Assembly (NCBI RefSeq): GCF_036345915.1
Contig: NZ_CP107785.1
Coordinates: 6,138,001-6,202,000 of the forward strand
Direction of reading: 5' to 3'
DNA from: Nocardia sp. NBC_00565
GTDB taxonomy: Bacteria > Actinomycetota > Actinomycetes > Mycobacteriales > Mycobacteriaceae
Length of the DNA stretch: 64,000 nucleotides
This document shows positions 47,673 through 57,552 of the stretch, in pieces. The position numbers were made by a program, and so were the translations under genes. Within the stretch, counting starts at the first letter, position 1, and each line of letters begins with the position of its first letter. The notes under the pieces were generated by a model. It searched no databases, was not told where the DNA came from, and saw nothing but the letters and a program-made list of their open reading frames with translations.

Positions 47673-48605
47673 GTGGCACGAATGGGTGAGCCGAGTCCCT
47701 ATGTGGAATTCGACCGGAAACAGTGGCGCACGCTGCGTAAGTCGACTCCGCTGGTGCTCACCGAGGAAGAACTCATCGGTCTTCGCGGCCTCGGCGAACA
47801 GATCGATCTGGAAGAGGTCGCCGAGGTCTACCTCCCGCTCGCTCGGCTCATTCACCTGCAGGTCGCCGCACGTCAACGGCTGTTCGCCGCGACCGCGACC
47901 TTTCTCGGGGAGAAGCATCCCGATCAGCAGGTGCCATTCGTGATCGGTGTCGCAGGCAGTGTCGCGGTCGGAAAATCGACGACCGCGCGCGTACTGCAAG
48001 CGTTGCTCGCACGGTGGGATCACCATCCGCGTGTGGATTTGGTCACAACCGACGGATTCCTTTATCCCACCACGGAACTGACCCGGCGCGGCATCATGCA
48101 CCGCAAGGGTTTTCCGGAAAGCTATGACCGCCGCAAACTTCTGCGCTTCGTCACCGAGGTGAAATCCGGTGCGGCCGAAGTATGCGCGCCGGTGTATTCG
48201 CATATCTCCTACGACATCGTGCCGGGCAAGTTCCACTGCGTGACTCAGCCCGACATTCTCATCGTGGAAGGTCTCAATGTGTTGCAGACCGGTCCGCGGT
48301 TGATGGTCTCGGACCTGTTCGACTTCTCGATCTACGTCGACGCCCGCATCGAGGACATCGAGAAGTGGTATGTGCAACGGTTTCTCACGCTGCGCGAGAC
48401 CGCGTTCGCCGACCCGAACGCGCATTTCCACCACTACGCCGGTTTCACCGACGAGCAAGCGACGGCCACCGCGCAGGAGATCTGGAACTCCACCAACCGG
48501 CCCAATCTGGTGGACAACATTCTGCCCACCCGCCCGCGCGCGACGCTGGTGTTGCGCAAGGACGCCGACCACACCATCAACCGCCTGCGGCTGCGCAAGC
48601 TCTAG
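47673..48605 (+). CDS. coaA: Type I pantothenate kinase
   Basis: 310 aa. The P-loop [21 protein letters not shown], the TTDGFLYP motif, and [16 protein letters not shown] are typical. It phosphorylates pantothenate, the first step of CoA synthesis. The start is a GTG at 47673. Its stop overlaps the convergent stop of the 183-aa hypothetical gene (shared CTAG). It is the counterpart of M. tuberculosis Rv1092c. Confidence 0.98.
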   Translation: MARMGEPSPYVEFDRKQWRTLRKSTPLVLTEEELIGLRGLGEQIDLEEVAEVYLPLARLIHLQVAARQRLFAATATFLGEKHPDQQVPFVIGVAGSVAVGKSTTARVLQALLARWDHHPRVDLVTTDGFLYPTTELTRRGIMHRKGFPESYDRRKLLRFVTEVKSGAAEVCAPVYSHISYDIVPGKFHCVTQPDILIVEGLNVLQTGPRLMVSDLFDFSIYVDARIEDIEKWYVQRFLTLRETAFADPNAHFHHYAGFTDEQATATAQEIWNSTNRPNLVDNILPTRPRATLVLRKDADHTINRLRLRKL

Positions 48606-49153
48606 AGCTTCCAGGCCGCGTCGAGGCGGGCCCCGACGTCGATATCGCGTACGGCGGCGATATGCGGTTTGCGGATTTCGGCGGCGATGTAGCGCGCCAC
48701 GAACCGCCGGATCTCATGGTCGACGCTGGCGAGGATGCGTAGGAGTTGACCCCGCTTAGTCGCGATGGCCACGTTGACGCGGACATCGCTCGGGCGCGGC
48801 TCAGTGATATCGATAACAACCCGCAGCGGCTCGGCGGTACGGACCGTCAGGTGCAGGTGCACGTTGCCGTCGACGTGGAAGCGATGCCGATCGACAGCGA
48901 GGTCGAGCAGCAGATCGACATCGAGCGGAATGATCAACTCGAAGGAGATGACGTCGTCGACATACCGGAGCAGCTTCGGCTCACCTAGTCGTACCTGCGC
49001 GGCGACCTTCGCCAGCCTGCCGGGCCCGACGCCGATCGGGCCGAAATCGAAGGCGGCACCGGTCAACTGGGCGAAGGCGCCGGAAATGCGCTGCTCCGAG
49101 GCCGCGTACTCCAGGAAACGCCTGCCGAATTCCTCGTAGCCGATGTAGGCCAT
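48602..49153 (-). CDS. Hypothetical protein, beta-rich C-terminal half
   Basis: 183 aa. Begins [17 protein letters not shown]; the middle has [23 protein letters not shown] and strands [20 protein letters not shown] (given in part). The C-terminus is helical ([18 protein letters not shown]). I recognise no family; it looks like a lipid- or ligand-binding fold. The ATG at 49153 has AAGGGGGA 7 bases upstream. It follows the cis-prenyl synthase on the same strand at 74 bp, so the two may be one operon. Confidence 0.75.
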   Translation of the reverse strand: MAYIGYEEFGRRFLEYAASEQRISGAFAQLTGAAFDFGPIGVGPGRLAKVAAQVRLGEPKLLRYVDDVISFELIIPLDVDLLLDLAVDRHRFHVDGNVHLHLTVRTAEPLRVVIDITEPRPSDVRVNVAIATKRGQLLRILASVDHEIRRFVARYIAAEIRKPHIAAVRDIDVGARLDAAWKL

Positions 49154-49227
49154 CGGCCCATCCCCCTTCGGCGCGGGCACAGCATTCGACTCGTCCACAA
49201 ACCGGACGGTACGCGAATGCCGTTGCG

Positions 49228-50007
49228 TCAAACGCCGAAACGGCGATGCCTGGCGGCGAAGTCGCGCAACGCGCGCAGGAAGTCCACCCGCCGGAACTCC
49301 GGCCAGTACGCCTCGGTGAACCATATCTCCGAGTATGCGCTCTGCCACAGCAGGAATCCGGAAAGCCGCTGCTCACCGGAGGTTCGAATGACCAGATCCG
49401 GATCCGGCTGGCCGGAGGTGTACAGGTGCTGGCCGATGGAGTTCACCGTGATCGACTGAACCAGATCCTCACCGGTCTCCCCCGCCGCCATCTCCTGGCG
49501 GACCAGCTTGCGGGCCGCGTCCGCGATCTCCTGCCGACCGCCGTAGCCGACCGCCACGTTGATATGTACGCCGTCACGTCCGCTGGTGCGCTCGGCCGCG
49601 GTGCGCAACCGCTTGGCGACCAACTCCGGAAACCCGTCGAGCGAGCCGACGATGCGCACGCTCCAGTTCTGTTCCGGCGCGGAAAGTTCCTCGACCACGT
49701 CGGTGATCACCTCGAACAGGGTCTCCAGTTCGTCGGGATCGCGCTGCAGGTTCTCGGTGGAGAGCAGATATACGGTCACCATCTCGATACCCTCGTCGGC
49801 GCACCAGCCGACGAGTTCGGCGATCTTGAGCGCACCGACCCGATGGCCATGGCTCACATCGGTGAAACCGTTCTCCCTGGCCCAGCGCCGATTACCATCG
49901 CACATCACCGCGACGTGCCGGGGATGTTGTTTACCGGCCAGCTGCTTGGACAGCCGGGCCTCGTAGATGCGGTATGGCAATCCACGCACCTGACTCGGAA
50001 GCTCCAC
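49228..50007 (-). CDS. Short-chain cis-prenyl diphosphate synthase (Rv1086-like Z-FPP synthase)
   Basis: About 259 aa. The catalytic Asp is in VMCDGNRRWARENGF. Substrate-binding TSGEQRLSGFLLWQSAYSE is intact. Length and sequence match the M. tuberculosis Rv1086 (Z,E-farnesyl diphosphate synthase) group more than the longer decaprenyl UppS; the product length is inference. It supplies the polyprenyl carrier pathway for cell-wall assembly. The GTG at 50007 is favoured over TTG at 50016, which has no room for a ribosome-binding site. Confidence 0.93.
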   Translation of the reverse strand: MELPSQVRGLPYRIYEARLSKQLAGKQHPRHVAVMCDGNRRWARENGFTDVSHGHRVGALKIAELVGWCADEGIEMVTVYLLSTENLQRDPDELETLFEVITDVVEELSAPEQNWSVRIVGSLDGFPELVAKRLRTAAERTSGRDGVHINVAVGYGGRQEIADAARKLVRQEMAAGETGEDLVQSITVNSIGQHLYTSGQPDPDLVIRTSGEQRLSGFLLWQSAYSEIWFTEAYWPEFRRVDFLRALRDFAARHRRFGV

Positions 50008-50082
50008 GGCGACCAACCCTACGCCTCAGCGGCACGATCCCGGCACCGGCCGCATATCCGGGTACAGTGGCTGACGATCACC

Positions 50083-50102
50083 AACTTACGGTACCGTAGG
50101 TT
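50083..50102. promoter_or_regulatory. Palindromic operator candidate upstream of trhA
   Basis: TACGGTACCGTA (50087-50098) is a perfect 12-bp palindrome. Flanks extend it to AAC...GTT over 50083-50102 with 9 of 10 pairs matching. It lies 29 bp upstream of the trhA GTG and 76 bp from the divergent cis-prenyl synthase start, a good place for a TetR- or GntR-type repressor. No regulator gene is adjacent. Confidence 0.55.
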
Positions 50103-50130
50103 ACTGGTTGGTATTACTAGGAGGTAGCTC

Positions 50131-50811
50131 GTGTCCGAATCGGTCGGCACAGCGATCGCGAATACGGCGACGCTGATCAAGCCGCGGATGCGGGGCTGGA
50201 TCCACACCTGGGCCGTCGGCATCGCGGCGATCGCCGTGATCGTGCTGGTCACCAAGGCCGCGACCGTCTCGGCGACGGCGGGCTGGTCCACCATGGTGTA
50301 CGGGCTCACCGTCTGCGGGTTGTTCGGCATCAGCGCCGTCTATCACCGGGTGACCTGGGCGACCACGAACGCGCGGATCCAGATGAAGCGCGCCGACCAC
50401 TCGATGATCTTCCTGTTCATCGCGGGCAGCTATACGCCGTTCGCGCTGCTCGGGTTGCCGGGGCGGACCGGGCAACTCCTGCTGCTCGTGGTGTGGATCG
50501 GCGCGCTCGCCGGGGTGGCATTGAAACTGTTGTGGCCCACCGCACCGCGCTGGGTCGGGGTGCCGCTGTATCTGCTGTTGGGTTGGGCGATCGTGCCGGT
50601 GGCCGGACAGTTGCATACGAATGTCGGGATCGCGCCGCTGATCCTGCTGCTCATCGGTGGACTCGTCTACAGCGGTGGCGCGATTCTGTACGCGACCAAA
50701 TGGCCCAATCCGTGGCCGACGGTCTTCGGACATCACGAGTTCTTCCATGCGGCGACGGTGCTCGCGGCGGTGTGTCATTACGCGGCGATCTGGTTGGTCG
50801 TGGTGCGCTGA
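50131..50811 (+). CDS. trhA: Membrane homeostasis protein TrhA (hemolysin III/PAQR family)
   Basis: 226 aa with seven predicted membrane segments. PAQR signatures are present: SAVYHRVTW, DHSMIFLFIAGSYTPF and a C-terminal FGHHEFFHAATVLAAVCHY. The His/Asp set is a metal site. Such proteins influence membrane fluidity; the haemolysin label is historical. GTG start with AGGAGG 7 bases upstream. It matches M. tuberculosis Rv1085c. Confidence 0.95.
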   Translation: MSESVGTAIANTATLIKPRMRGWIHTWAVGIAAIAVIVLVTKAATVSATAGWSTMVYGLTVCGLFGISAVYHRVTWATTNARIQMKRADHSMIFLFIAGSYTPFALLGLPGRTGQLLLLVVWIGALAGVALKLLWPTAPRWVGVPLYLLLGWAIVPVAGQLHTNVGIAPLILLLIGGLVYSGGAILYATKWPNPWPTVFGHHEFFHAATVLAAVCHYAAIWLVVVR

Positions 50812-51104
50812 TCGTTTCGAGCGACCTTCGAACAGAGGTTCGCGACGGGGTCGGCGCGCTGCCCGGACCGGAGGTACTGGTCGGCGGCGTGACTGCCGAG
50901 TTCGCGGATATGTCCGACGAGATCACCGCGAAACCGCCACTGGCGATCGCACTGGTCTTATGCTGCTCGTTCGTGTTCCTCATTGCTGCCTTGCGCAGCA
51001 TCGCGCTGCCGATCAAGGCGATAGTGTTGAATCGGCTGGCCGCCGGCTCGGACCTCGGCACGTGCGTGGGTGTTTCAGTGCGCATGAACGCCGGGGCGCT
51101 GTGA
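50811..51104 (+). pseudogene. MMPL (RND) transporter fragment
   Basis: A 97-codon open frame that begins at the trhA stop, without its own start. It reads PEVLVGGVTAEFADMSDEIT, then LAIALVLCCSFVFLIAALRSIALPIKA (in parts), NRLAAG. This is the segment around the second half of MMPL permeases: a DVS/DL motif, a membrane helix and RSI-PLKA loop. The remainder of the roughly 700-1000-aa protein is missing on both sides. Its stop overlaps the cyclase start (GTGA), so the cyclase may use relic translation. Confidence 0.7.
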
Positions 51105-52687
51105 TCACCAAGCTGGTTGTCTGGGCGCTGAATGCGCGGTGGGGTTTGTCGGCGGTGGTGATGGCCGCGAACCTCAGCGGGCTTGCGGTGATCGTCACCG
51201 AGCTGTGGCTCAGCGGGTTTCTCGGCCGGCTCGGGGACGACTGGCGTCACACCGTCGGGCTGGTGGCGATCTATCCGGTGGTGGGGTTCGTGGGCGGGAT
51301 CGGCCTCGCCATCCGGGATCGCACGGTGTACTTCGGGTGGCTCGATGATGGGCGCGAACCGAGCGTCGAAGAGGCGCGCCGACTGCTGCGTCTGCCGATC
51401 GCGATCACGATCAAGGCGCTGGCCAGCTGGATTCCGGGTGTCATCGTGGCAGCCGCGACGTTTTCGCATCTGACCGCACACAACAGTCCGGCGGTGACCG
51501 CGGCGCTATTCACCCTAGGTGCGCTCCAAACCGCCGGATTCACCTTCCTGATCGTCGACCGGCTGATCCGCCCCACCATCCCGATCGTGGCCGAGGTGCT
51601 CGGCGGCACCATGCACTGGAGTTCCTCGGTGCTGGTCCGGGTCGTGATGACCTGGGCGGTAGCGGGTGCGATGCCGCTGTTGATGCTGATCGTGGTGCTC
51701 GCCGATCCGGCCTCGGGCGCGCCGGACCGTATTCGCACGGCCATCTACCTCTCCGGTGTCGGCTTGGGCGCCGGTGCGCTGGCGACCGCCTTCCTGGCCC
51801 GCTCGGTCGCGATGCCGATGTACACACTGCGCCGGGCGCTGGACCGGATCACCAAGGGCGAGTTGGATGTTCGGGTGCCGGTGGGCAGCACCAGCGAGAT
51901 CGGGCGGCTGGAGAACTCGGTCAACGAGCTCGCCGCCAATCTGCGCGAACGCGAGCGGATGCGGGATGTGTTCGGACGTCACGTCGGTACCGAAGTCGCC
52001 GAGCGAGCGCTGGCGGGTGGGCTCGATCTGACCGGTGATGTGCGGGAGGTCTCGGCGCTGTTCGTCGACGTCACCGGGTCCGTCGAATTGTCCAGCGGGT
52101 TGAAGCCACAGGAATTCGTCGCCAAGCTCAATCGGCTGCTCGCGATCGTCGTGGCGGCGACCGAGGAGAACAACGGGCTGGTCAACAAGTTCGAAGGCGA
52201 TGCGGCACTCTGCATCTTCGGCGCGCCTATTGCCTTGCGGGACAACGCGACCCCCGCGCTGCGGGCGGCTCGGCGGATCCGCGACGAGGTGATCGCGACC
52301 GGCGAACTGGATATCGGCATCGGCGTCGCGCGGGGTCTGGCGTTCGCGGGTGACGTCGGCTCCGATACGCGCTTGGAGTACACGGTGATCGGCGATGCCG
52401 TCAACGAAGCGGCCCGGCTGACCACCGAGGCGAAAGAGGTGCCCCGGCGAATCCTGGTGAGCGGCTCGGTGATCGAGGCCGCGGCCGAGCACGAGCGCGC
52501 CGAATGGACCCTGTACGACCACATCCTGCTGCGCGGAATGCCCGAACCCACCGCCTGCTGGACCGACGTCGAAATCTCCGACACCCCCGCGGCCAACGCA
52601 ACGGCACCCGATACCGACGACGCGACGGCCGTCAGCGCGATCGCCGAAGTACGCACCGCGACAACCGAATCCCCGTCCTCGAATTGA
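51101..52687 (+). CDS. Membrane class III adenylate cyclase with HAMP domain
   Basis: 528 aa. About six membrane helices span residues 10-235; a HAMP domain (residues 234-296, YTLRRALDRITKGELDVRVP) joins a class III cyclase domain (about 310-490). Catalytic residues are visible: metal Asp in LFVDVTGS, Lys and Asp in NKFEGDAALCIFG, and the TVIGDAVNEAARL segment with Asp, Asn and Arg. It resembles M. tuberculosis Rv1318c-Rv1320c. The C-terminal 40 residues are low-complexity. GTG start. Confidence 0.93.
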   Translation: MITKLVVWALNARWGLSAVVMAANLSGLAVIVTELWLSGFLGRLGDDWRHTVGLVAIYPVVGFVGGIGLAIRDRTVYFGWLDDGREPSVEEARRLLRLPIAITIKALASWIPGVIVAAATFSHLTAHNSPAVTAALFTLGALQTAGFTFLIVDRLIRPTIPIVAEVLGGTMHWSSSVLVRVVMTWAVAGAMPLLMLIVVLADPASGAPDRIRTAIYLSGVGLGAGALATAFLARSVAMPMYTLRRALDRITKGELDVRVPVGSTSEIGRLENSVNELAANLRERERMRDVFGRHVGTEVAERALAGGLDLTGDVREVSALFVDVTGSVELSSGLKPQEFVAKLNRLLAIVVAATEENNGLVNKFEGDAALCIFGAPIALRDNATPALRAARRIRDEVIATGELDIGIGVARGLAFAGDVGSDTRLEYTVIGDAVNEAARLTTEAKEVPRRILVSGSVIEAAAEHERAEWTLYDHILLRGMPEPTACWTDVEISDTPAANATAPDTDDATAVSAIAEVRTATTESPSSN

Positions 52688-52785
52688 GTTGGTTCGTCCT
52701 CGTACTGGATCGCGGTGACACGCAGCGCCTTGCTGCAATTGTGGGGGCATCGCACCGGGATGGGTCCTTCCAGACGCGCCGCGGA

Positions 52786-53310
52786 TCAACGCAACCAGCA
52801 AGAAAGGCCGACAACTTCCGCCGCGATATCGGAGACCCGGCGGCCGTCGGTGCGCACCCGGTGGACCCGGTCCGGTGCCTCGGCATCCAGCTTGGCGGCC
52901 ATAATCCTGCTGCGCTCCACATGTCGGTCCAGGGCGGTGCCGATCTCTCGACCGGCCAGCCGCTCAGCCGCGGTCGAGTCCGCACAAGTCAGCAGAACCG
53001 CAGTGACTTCCGGCTCCTCCCCCATCGCCGCGACGAGTTCGCCGAGCACCTCCTCGAACACACTCGCAGTATTCGTGTACACCATCCGCCGATATCCGAG
53101 CGCCCGATAATTCGCCCACATCGCACCCAGATTTCGCTCCGCGAGACCGTGCTCCCACGGCGCCGGATAGGCCTGATCCAAATTGTCGCCCTCGATCAAA
53201 CAATGCTGCACCCCCGCAGCCGAAAGCTGCGCATGAACCTCGAAGGCCACAGTGGTCTTCCCGACACCGGACCGCCCACCGAGAAACAAGGCCTGACTAC
53301 ACACGTCCAC
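52786..53310 (-). CDS. P-loop kinase-like ATPase
   Basis: 174 aa. Walker A is LGGRSGVGKTTVAFEVHAQL at residues 9-28. Then LIEGDNLDQAYPAPWEHGLAE and TCADSTAAERLAGREIG follow, the layout of small nucleotide or sugar kinases (AAA_33/zeta-toxin-like). The GTG at 53310 is chosen because upstream in-frame sequence is not gene-like. It is convergent with the cyclase and lies downstream of nothing obvious. Substrate unknown. Confidence 0.8.
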   Translation of the reverse strand: MDVCSQALFLGGRSGVGKTTVAFEVHAQLSAAGVQHCLIEGDNLDQAYPAPWEHGLAERNLGAMWANYRALGYRRMVYTNTASVFEEVLGELVAAMGEEPEVTAVLLTCADSTAAERLAGREIGTALDRHVERSRIMAAKLDAEAPDRVHRVRTDGRRVSDIAAEVVGLSCWLR

Positions 53311-53607
53311 CCCACCACTCTCCCCCACCACCCCCATCCGCCGCCTCCATCGCAACCGACTTCCCGCCTGCCTCGATGCCATGCTGCCGCAAACCGTCCG
53401 ACACCCCCACATACTTCGCAACCGATACACGAGGTCGCCACGCTCTGCGGGGGCAACTGCGCGATCCGGCAGACAGGCTGCTGGACACAGAGCAGTCCGC
53501 ACAGTGGAGCAAGCTGTCGCACACCATGTGGCAGCCGCGCACAGGGTTCTATGTGCGAGGTGGACGCGCTCTGCGGCAGTTCTTCGGGCTGCCGCGTTGG
53601 CGGGAGG
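53311..53607. other. Interval upstream of the P-loop protein
   Basis: About 297 bp between the P-loop gene start and the DUF255 stop, both on the minus strand. The plus-strand frames here are not gene-like. The stretch 53290-53350 is C-rich and repetitive. I see no clear promoter. Confidence 0.4.
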
Positions 53608-55707
53608 TCAGGGGCGGTTCAGGGAGGCCTGGAGGTCAGCGGATGTGCGTACAGGGAGGTCGCAGACCGAGCCGCGGCAGACGTAGGCGGCTGGTGCGCC
53701 GTCTGCGGTGGGGCGGTCCGCCAGGAGGGGGACCGAGTCCGGGGGTGCGGCGATTATGACTGTGCCGCCGGGGGCTTCCGTGCGGGCGGTTGCGATCAAT
53801 TCCCTTGCTGCGGTGGACCTGTCGGAAGTGGTGGGCTCTGTTGGAGTGGGTAGGGCGATGGCGATTTGGAGGGGGCCGCGCAGGGCGGCTTCGGCGACGG
53901 TGAGCCACTGGCCTGCTGAGCGTGGGGCACGGGCCAGGACGACCGCGCCGCGGGTCAGCGTCTGATCGGCGAGTTCGCGGTAGCGCAGTGCGGGTTCCGG
54001 GGCGCTGGTGGCCGCGGCGGTGAGGAGGGCTTCGGCCAGGGCGGAGGCGCCGGCGGGGGTGGCGCCGTCGATGGGGTCGCGGGGACGGGTGACGAGGGTT
54101 TCGGCGTCGTCGGCGGTGTCGAACCAGCTGCCGGGCGAGGTCGGATCGGCGAAGTGGTGAATTGCCTTGTCCAGCAGGCGTTGTGCGTGTTCGAGCCAGT
54201 CGAGTCGGCCGGTGGCCTGATGCAGGGCCAGCAGGCCGGTGACCAGCCAGGCGTAGTCCTCCAGCACACCAGGAGATGTGCCGACGACACCACCGAGGGA
54301 GGCGCGGCGCACTCGGCCGTCGACCACGTGTTCGTCCAGCAGGAAGCGAGCACAGCGGGCGGCGGCGTCGACCCAATCATCGTGCTGAAGTGCCGAACCC
54401 GCTTCGGCGAGAGCGGTGATGGCCATGCCGTTCCAGGCCGTCACGACCTTATCGTCGCGGTCCGGCTGTGGGCGTCGAGCGCGTGCTTCGCGCAGGGTGG
54501 CGCGGATTCGTTCGAGGCGCTCGCGGGCGGCCGCGGCGGTAGCCGAGTCGGATAGCGCGTCGGGGTCGGCGTATCGGGTCGGGATCGAGGTGCCCTGTTC
54601 GAAGTTTCCGGCGGTGGTGACGCCGAAAACCTCAGCGGCCCAAGCGCCGTCGATAGGGCCGAGTTCGCCGACCAGCTCGGCGGGGGTCCACACATAGGTC
54701 GCGCCCTCGACTCCGGGACCACCCGGCTCGAGGTGCGTGTCGGCATCCAGCGCGGAGGCGAAGCCGCCGTGGTCGGTGCCGAGATCGTCGAGGATGAATT
54801 CCACCGTCTCGCGAGTAACCCTGTGCGCCAATGACTCTCGGTCCGCCGACGGCGTCCGGCGGGCGAGATGCGCATAGGCACGCAGCAATTGGGCATTGTC
54901 GTAGAGCATCTTCTCGAAATGCGGCACCACCCAGGCGGCGTCGACCGAGTAGCGGGCGAACCCGCCACGCAGCTGGTCGTAGATGCCGCCCCGGGCCATG
55001 GCCTCGGCGGTGCGGGCCACCACGTCGAAGATCGATGTCTCGCCGGTCCGCTCCCAACCGCGCAGCAGGCCCGCCAACAACGCCGACGGCGGAAACTTCG
55101 GTGCGCCACCGAATCCGCCGTGCTTGGCGTCCTCGTCGCGGATGACCGCGGCGATCGCGTGATCGAGCAGTTCGGCCGAGATCGTCACGTCGGCATCGGG
55201 CAGTCCGGCGGCCTGCGCCCGCAGCGCGTCGGTGACTTGGGCGGCGGCCTTGTGCACCTCGTCGCGCCGAGTGCGCCAAGTATCGGTGATGGCGGTCAGC
55301 AGCTGGGTGAACGACGGCATCCCGCCGCGCGGCAGCTTCGGGTAGTAGGTACCGCAGTAGAACGGTTCGCCGTCCGGGGTGAGAAAGCAGGTCATCGGCC
55401 AGCCGCCCTGACCGGTCATCGCCACCGTGGCGTTCATATAGACCGCGTCCAGATCCGGACGCTCCTCGCGGTCCACCTTGATGCACACGAAGTTGTCGTT
55501 CATCAGCTCGGCCGTCGGCACGTCCTCGAACGATTCGTGCGCCATCACATGACACCAGTGACAGCTCGCGTACCCGATGGACAGCAGAATCGGCACGTCC
55601 CGCGCGACCGCCTCCGCCAGCGCATCAGCATCCCACTGCCGCCAATCGACGGGGTTGTCAGCGTGCTGACGCAGATAAGGCGAGGTCGCACTGGCCAATC
55701 GGTTCAC
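53608..55707 (-). CDS. DUF255 thioredoxin-domain protein (YyaL/SSP411 family)
   Basis: 699 aa. The N-terminal thioredoxin-like domain has SCHWCHVMAHESFED with the CxxC at residues about 49-52. The C-terminal part is an alpha/alpha barrel (GGIYDQLRGGFARYSVD, PHFEKMLYDNAQLLRAYAH), as in six-hairpin glycosidase-like folds. Family function is poorly known. The GTG at 55707 is preceded by GGGAGG. It corresponds to M. tuberculosis Rv1084, keeping the order with trhA. Confidence 0.95.
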   Translation of the reverse strand: MNRLASATSPYLRQHADNPVDWRQWDADALAEAVARDVPILLSIGYASCHWCHVMAHESFEDVPTAELMNDNFVCIKVDREERPDLDAVYMNATVAMTGQGGWPMTCFLTPDGEPFYCGTYYPKLPRGGMPSFTQLLTAITDTWRTRRDEVHKAAAQVTDALRAQAAGLPDADVTISAELLDHAIAAVIRDEDAKHGGFGGAPKFPPSALLAGLLRGWERTGETSIFDVVARTAEAMARGGIYDQLRGGFARYSVDAAWVVPHFEKMLYDNAQLLRAYAHLARRTPSADRESLAHRVTRETVEFILDDLGTDHGGFASALDADTHLEPGGPGVEGATYVWTPAELVGELGPIDGAWAAEVFGVTTAGNFEQGTSIPTRYADPDALSDSATAAAARERLERIRATLREARARRPQPDRDDKVVTAWNGMAITALAEAGSALQHDDWVDAAARCARFLLDEHVVDGRVRRASLGGVVGTSPGVLEDYAWLVTGLLALHQATGRLDWLEHAQRLLDKAIHHFADPTSPGSWFDTADDAETLVTRPRDPIDGATPAGASALAEALLTAAATSAPEPALRYRELADQTLTRGAVVLARAPRSAGQWLTVAEAALRGPLQIAIALPTPTEPTTSDRSTAARELIATARTEAPGGTVIIAAPPDSVPLLADRPTADGAPAAYVCRGSVCDLPVRTSADLQASLNRP

Positions 55708-55984
55708 GCTTCCAGCCTCCCACACCCGTCGAGCACACCCCGCGAGCCACACACGACCCCTGCGACCGAGGACAGGCGATCACCACATAGGCCCTCGCCC
55801 ATCCGAGTCCCGGCTCGTGGGCCAGCACATGGTGATCAGTGCGCCATCACCTGACCTGATCGGTGAGCTCGTCACCCACATCGACGTATTCCGCCGCCAT
55901 CGGCAAGCTCACGACGTGAGCGACACGTCCAGGGGGTTCTGACAGAACCTGCCACCTGCGCCGATCCGTACCTACCGTGGAGGC

Positions 55985-56866
55985 ATGGCCCATAACAAGA
56001 TCACCTTGAACAACCGCGTGGACATGCCGGCCATCGGCCTCGGTGTATTCCAGACCCCGCCCGACGCCACGACCGCCGCGGTCGAGGAAGCGCTCGACCG
56101 CGGCTACCGCCATATCGACACCGCCGCCGCGTACCTCAACGAGCGTGAGGTCGGCGAAGGTATCCGCCGCTCGGGCGTCGCACGCGAGGACGTATTCATC
56201 GAGACGAAGGTCTGGATCAGCGACTACGGCTACGGCGCCACATTGCACGCCTTCGACAAGAGCGCCGGCAAGCTCGGCGTCGACCAGCTCGACCTGCTGA
56301 TCCTGCACCAGCCGCTGCCGAGCCGCTTCGATCTCACCCTCGACGCCTACCGGGCGCTCGAGCAGCTGCTCTTCGACGGCCGGGTGCGCGCGATCGGTGT
56401 CAGCAACTTCATGCCCGAGCACATCGACCGTCTGCTGAACGAGACGTCCGTGGTGCCCGCCGTGAACCAGATCGAGTTGCACCCGTACTTCCAGCAGACC
56501 GCGGTGCAAAAGGTGAACGCCGAACACGGGATCCTGACCCAGGCGTGGTCGCCGATCGGTGGCATCACCTCCTATCGCGATGCCGAGAGGCGCACCTTCG
56601 ACGACCCGACGCTGCTCGAAATCGCCAGTGCGCACAGCAAATCCGCCGCGCAGGTGATGCTGCGCTGGCATCTGCAGCAGGGCCGGTCCGTGATTCCGAA
56701 GTCGACCAAGCCCGCTCGCATCGCCGAGAACTTCGATGTCTTCGACTTCGAACTCACCACCGAACAACTCGCCGTGATCGACGCACTCGACACCGGAGTG
56801 CGCGGCGGGCCGGAGCCGGACAGCATCACGCTCGAGGCGTACGGCCGCGAGATTCCCGAGGCGTAA
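55985..56866 (+). CDS. Aldo/keto reductase
   Basis: 293 aa. The AKR tetrad is visible: Asp and Tyr in YRHIDTAAAYLNE, Lys in FIETKVW, His in LILHQPLP. NADPH contacts VIPKSTKPARIAEN are near the C-terminus. It reduces aldehydes or ketones; substrate unknown. It is divergent from DUF255 across 277 bp. Confidence 0.95.
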   Translation: MAHNKITLNNRVDMPAIGLGVFQTPPDATTAAVEEALDRGYRHIDTAAAYLNEREVGEGIRRSGVAREDVFIETKVWISDYGYGATLHAFDKSAGKLGVDQLDLLILHQPLPSRFDLTLDAYRALEQLLFDGRVRAIGVSNFMPEHIDRLLNETSVVPAVNQIELHPYFQQTAVQKVNAEHGILTQAWSPIGGITSYRDAERRTFDDPTLLEIASAHSKSAAQVMLRWHLQQGRSVIPKSTKPARIAENFDVFDFELTTEQLAVIDALDTGVRGGPEPDSITLEAYGREIPEA

Positions 56867-57198
56867 CCCAGGCTGCGGTGCGAGCCGGGTGTCCGCGGCC
56901 ACCACGGTGACCGGAACGGACAGGTCAGGTGACCATGCCGCGCTGGCCCGAGTCCAGTAGGGACGGGACCGCCAGTGCGGCGGCCATCGACATCGCACCC
57001 CCGAACGCCCCACCACCGACGCCCTCGAACGCCTCGCCACCTGGGCTGCCACCCTGAACCGAACCAGCGAACTCCCCAACCGTGCCACCGACTAGAGCTG
57101 CGCGGGGCCGGCCACTGGAACTTCGAGCGCAGGATGTCGGCAGCGAACGGGTCGGCGCACACCCGAATCCGATCGTGCATCACTGCAGCCTCGATCGC
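56867..57198. other. Gene-poor interval, possible coding debris
   Basis: About 330 bp. Several short frames on both strands have plausible codon use, for example a minus-strand start at 57183 with HDRIRVCADPFAADIL, but none extends or matches a family I know. It borders the decayed sugar-nucleotide region to its right. Confidence 0.4.
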
Positions 57199-57552
57199 CT
57201 ATATACCGCCCCTGCCGACAACCCCGCAGCAGCGGTTCGCCCTTCCGAGCAACCCTGTGACATCCGGACATCGAAACCCCACCCCCTCAGTAGCTTTCAC
57301 TTCCCGAACCCGATTCTGCTTCGCCGACAACAGAAGTCGCGAGTAGCCCGCTACCTGATTCCAGCGCCGATGGACGTCGACGGCGTGAACCAGCGTGCGG
57401 TCGTCAGTTGTGAGCAGTGCAGCCAGCGCCTGCCGCAGGTTCACCTCGAGCGCCGCACGAACCCGGGCCGCGTACGCACTGTCATCGGCGACTCCAGAAG
57501 CCATGGCACGCAGCGTGATCCACCTCAGGAAAGTCAGCGGACCGCCGATCAC
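57199..57552 (-). CDS. Hypothetical protein, possibly a truncated remnant
   Basis: 117 aa. Residues 1-70 have gene-like codon use and look helical (GGPLTFLRWITLRAMASGV, ALEVNLRQALAALLTTDD). Past residue 75 codon use decays and the sequence becomes Arg/Gly-rich, so the 3' half may be noise. The GTG overlaps the stop of the NAD epimerase (4 bp). Similar sequence upstream in the same frame suggests a real start could lie inside the epimerase end. No family recognised. Confidence 0.35.
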   Translation of the reverse strand: MIGGPLTFLRWITLRAMASGVADDSAYAARVRAALEVNLRQALAALLTTDDRTLVHAVDVHRRWNQVAGYSRLLLSAKQNRVREVKATEGVGFRCPDVTGLLGRANRCCGVVGRGGI

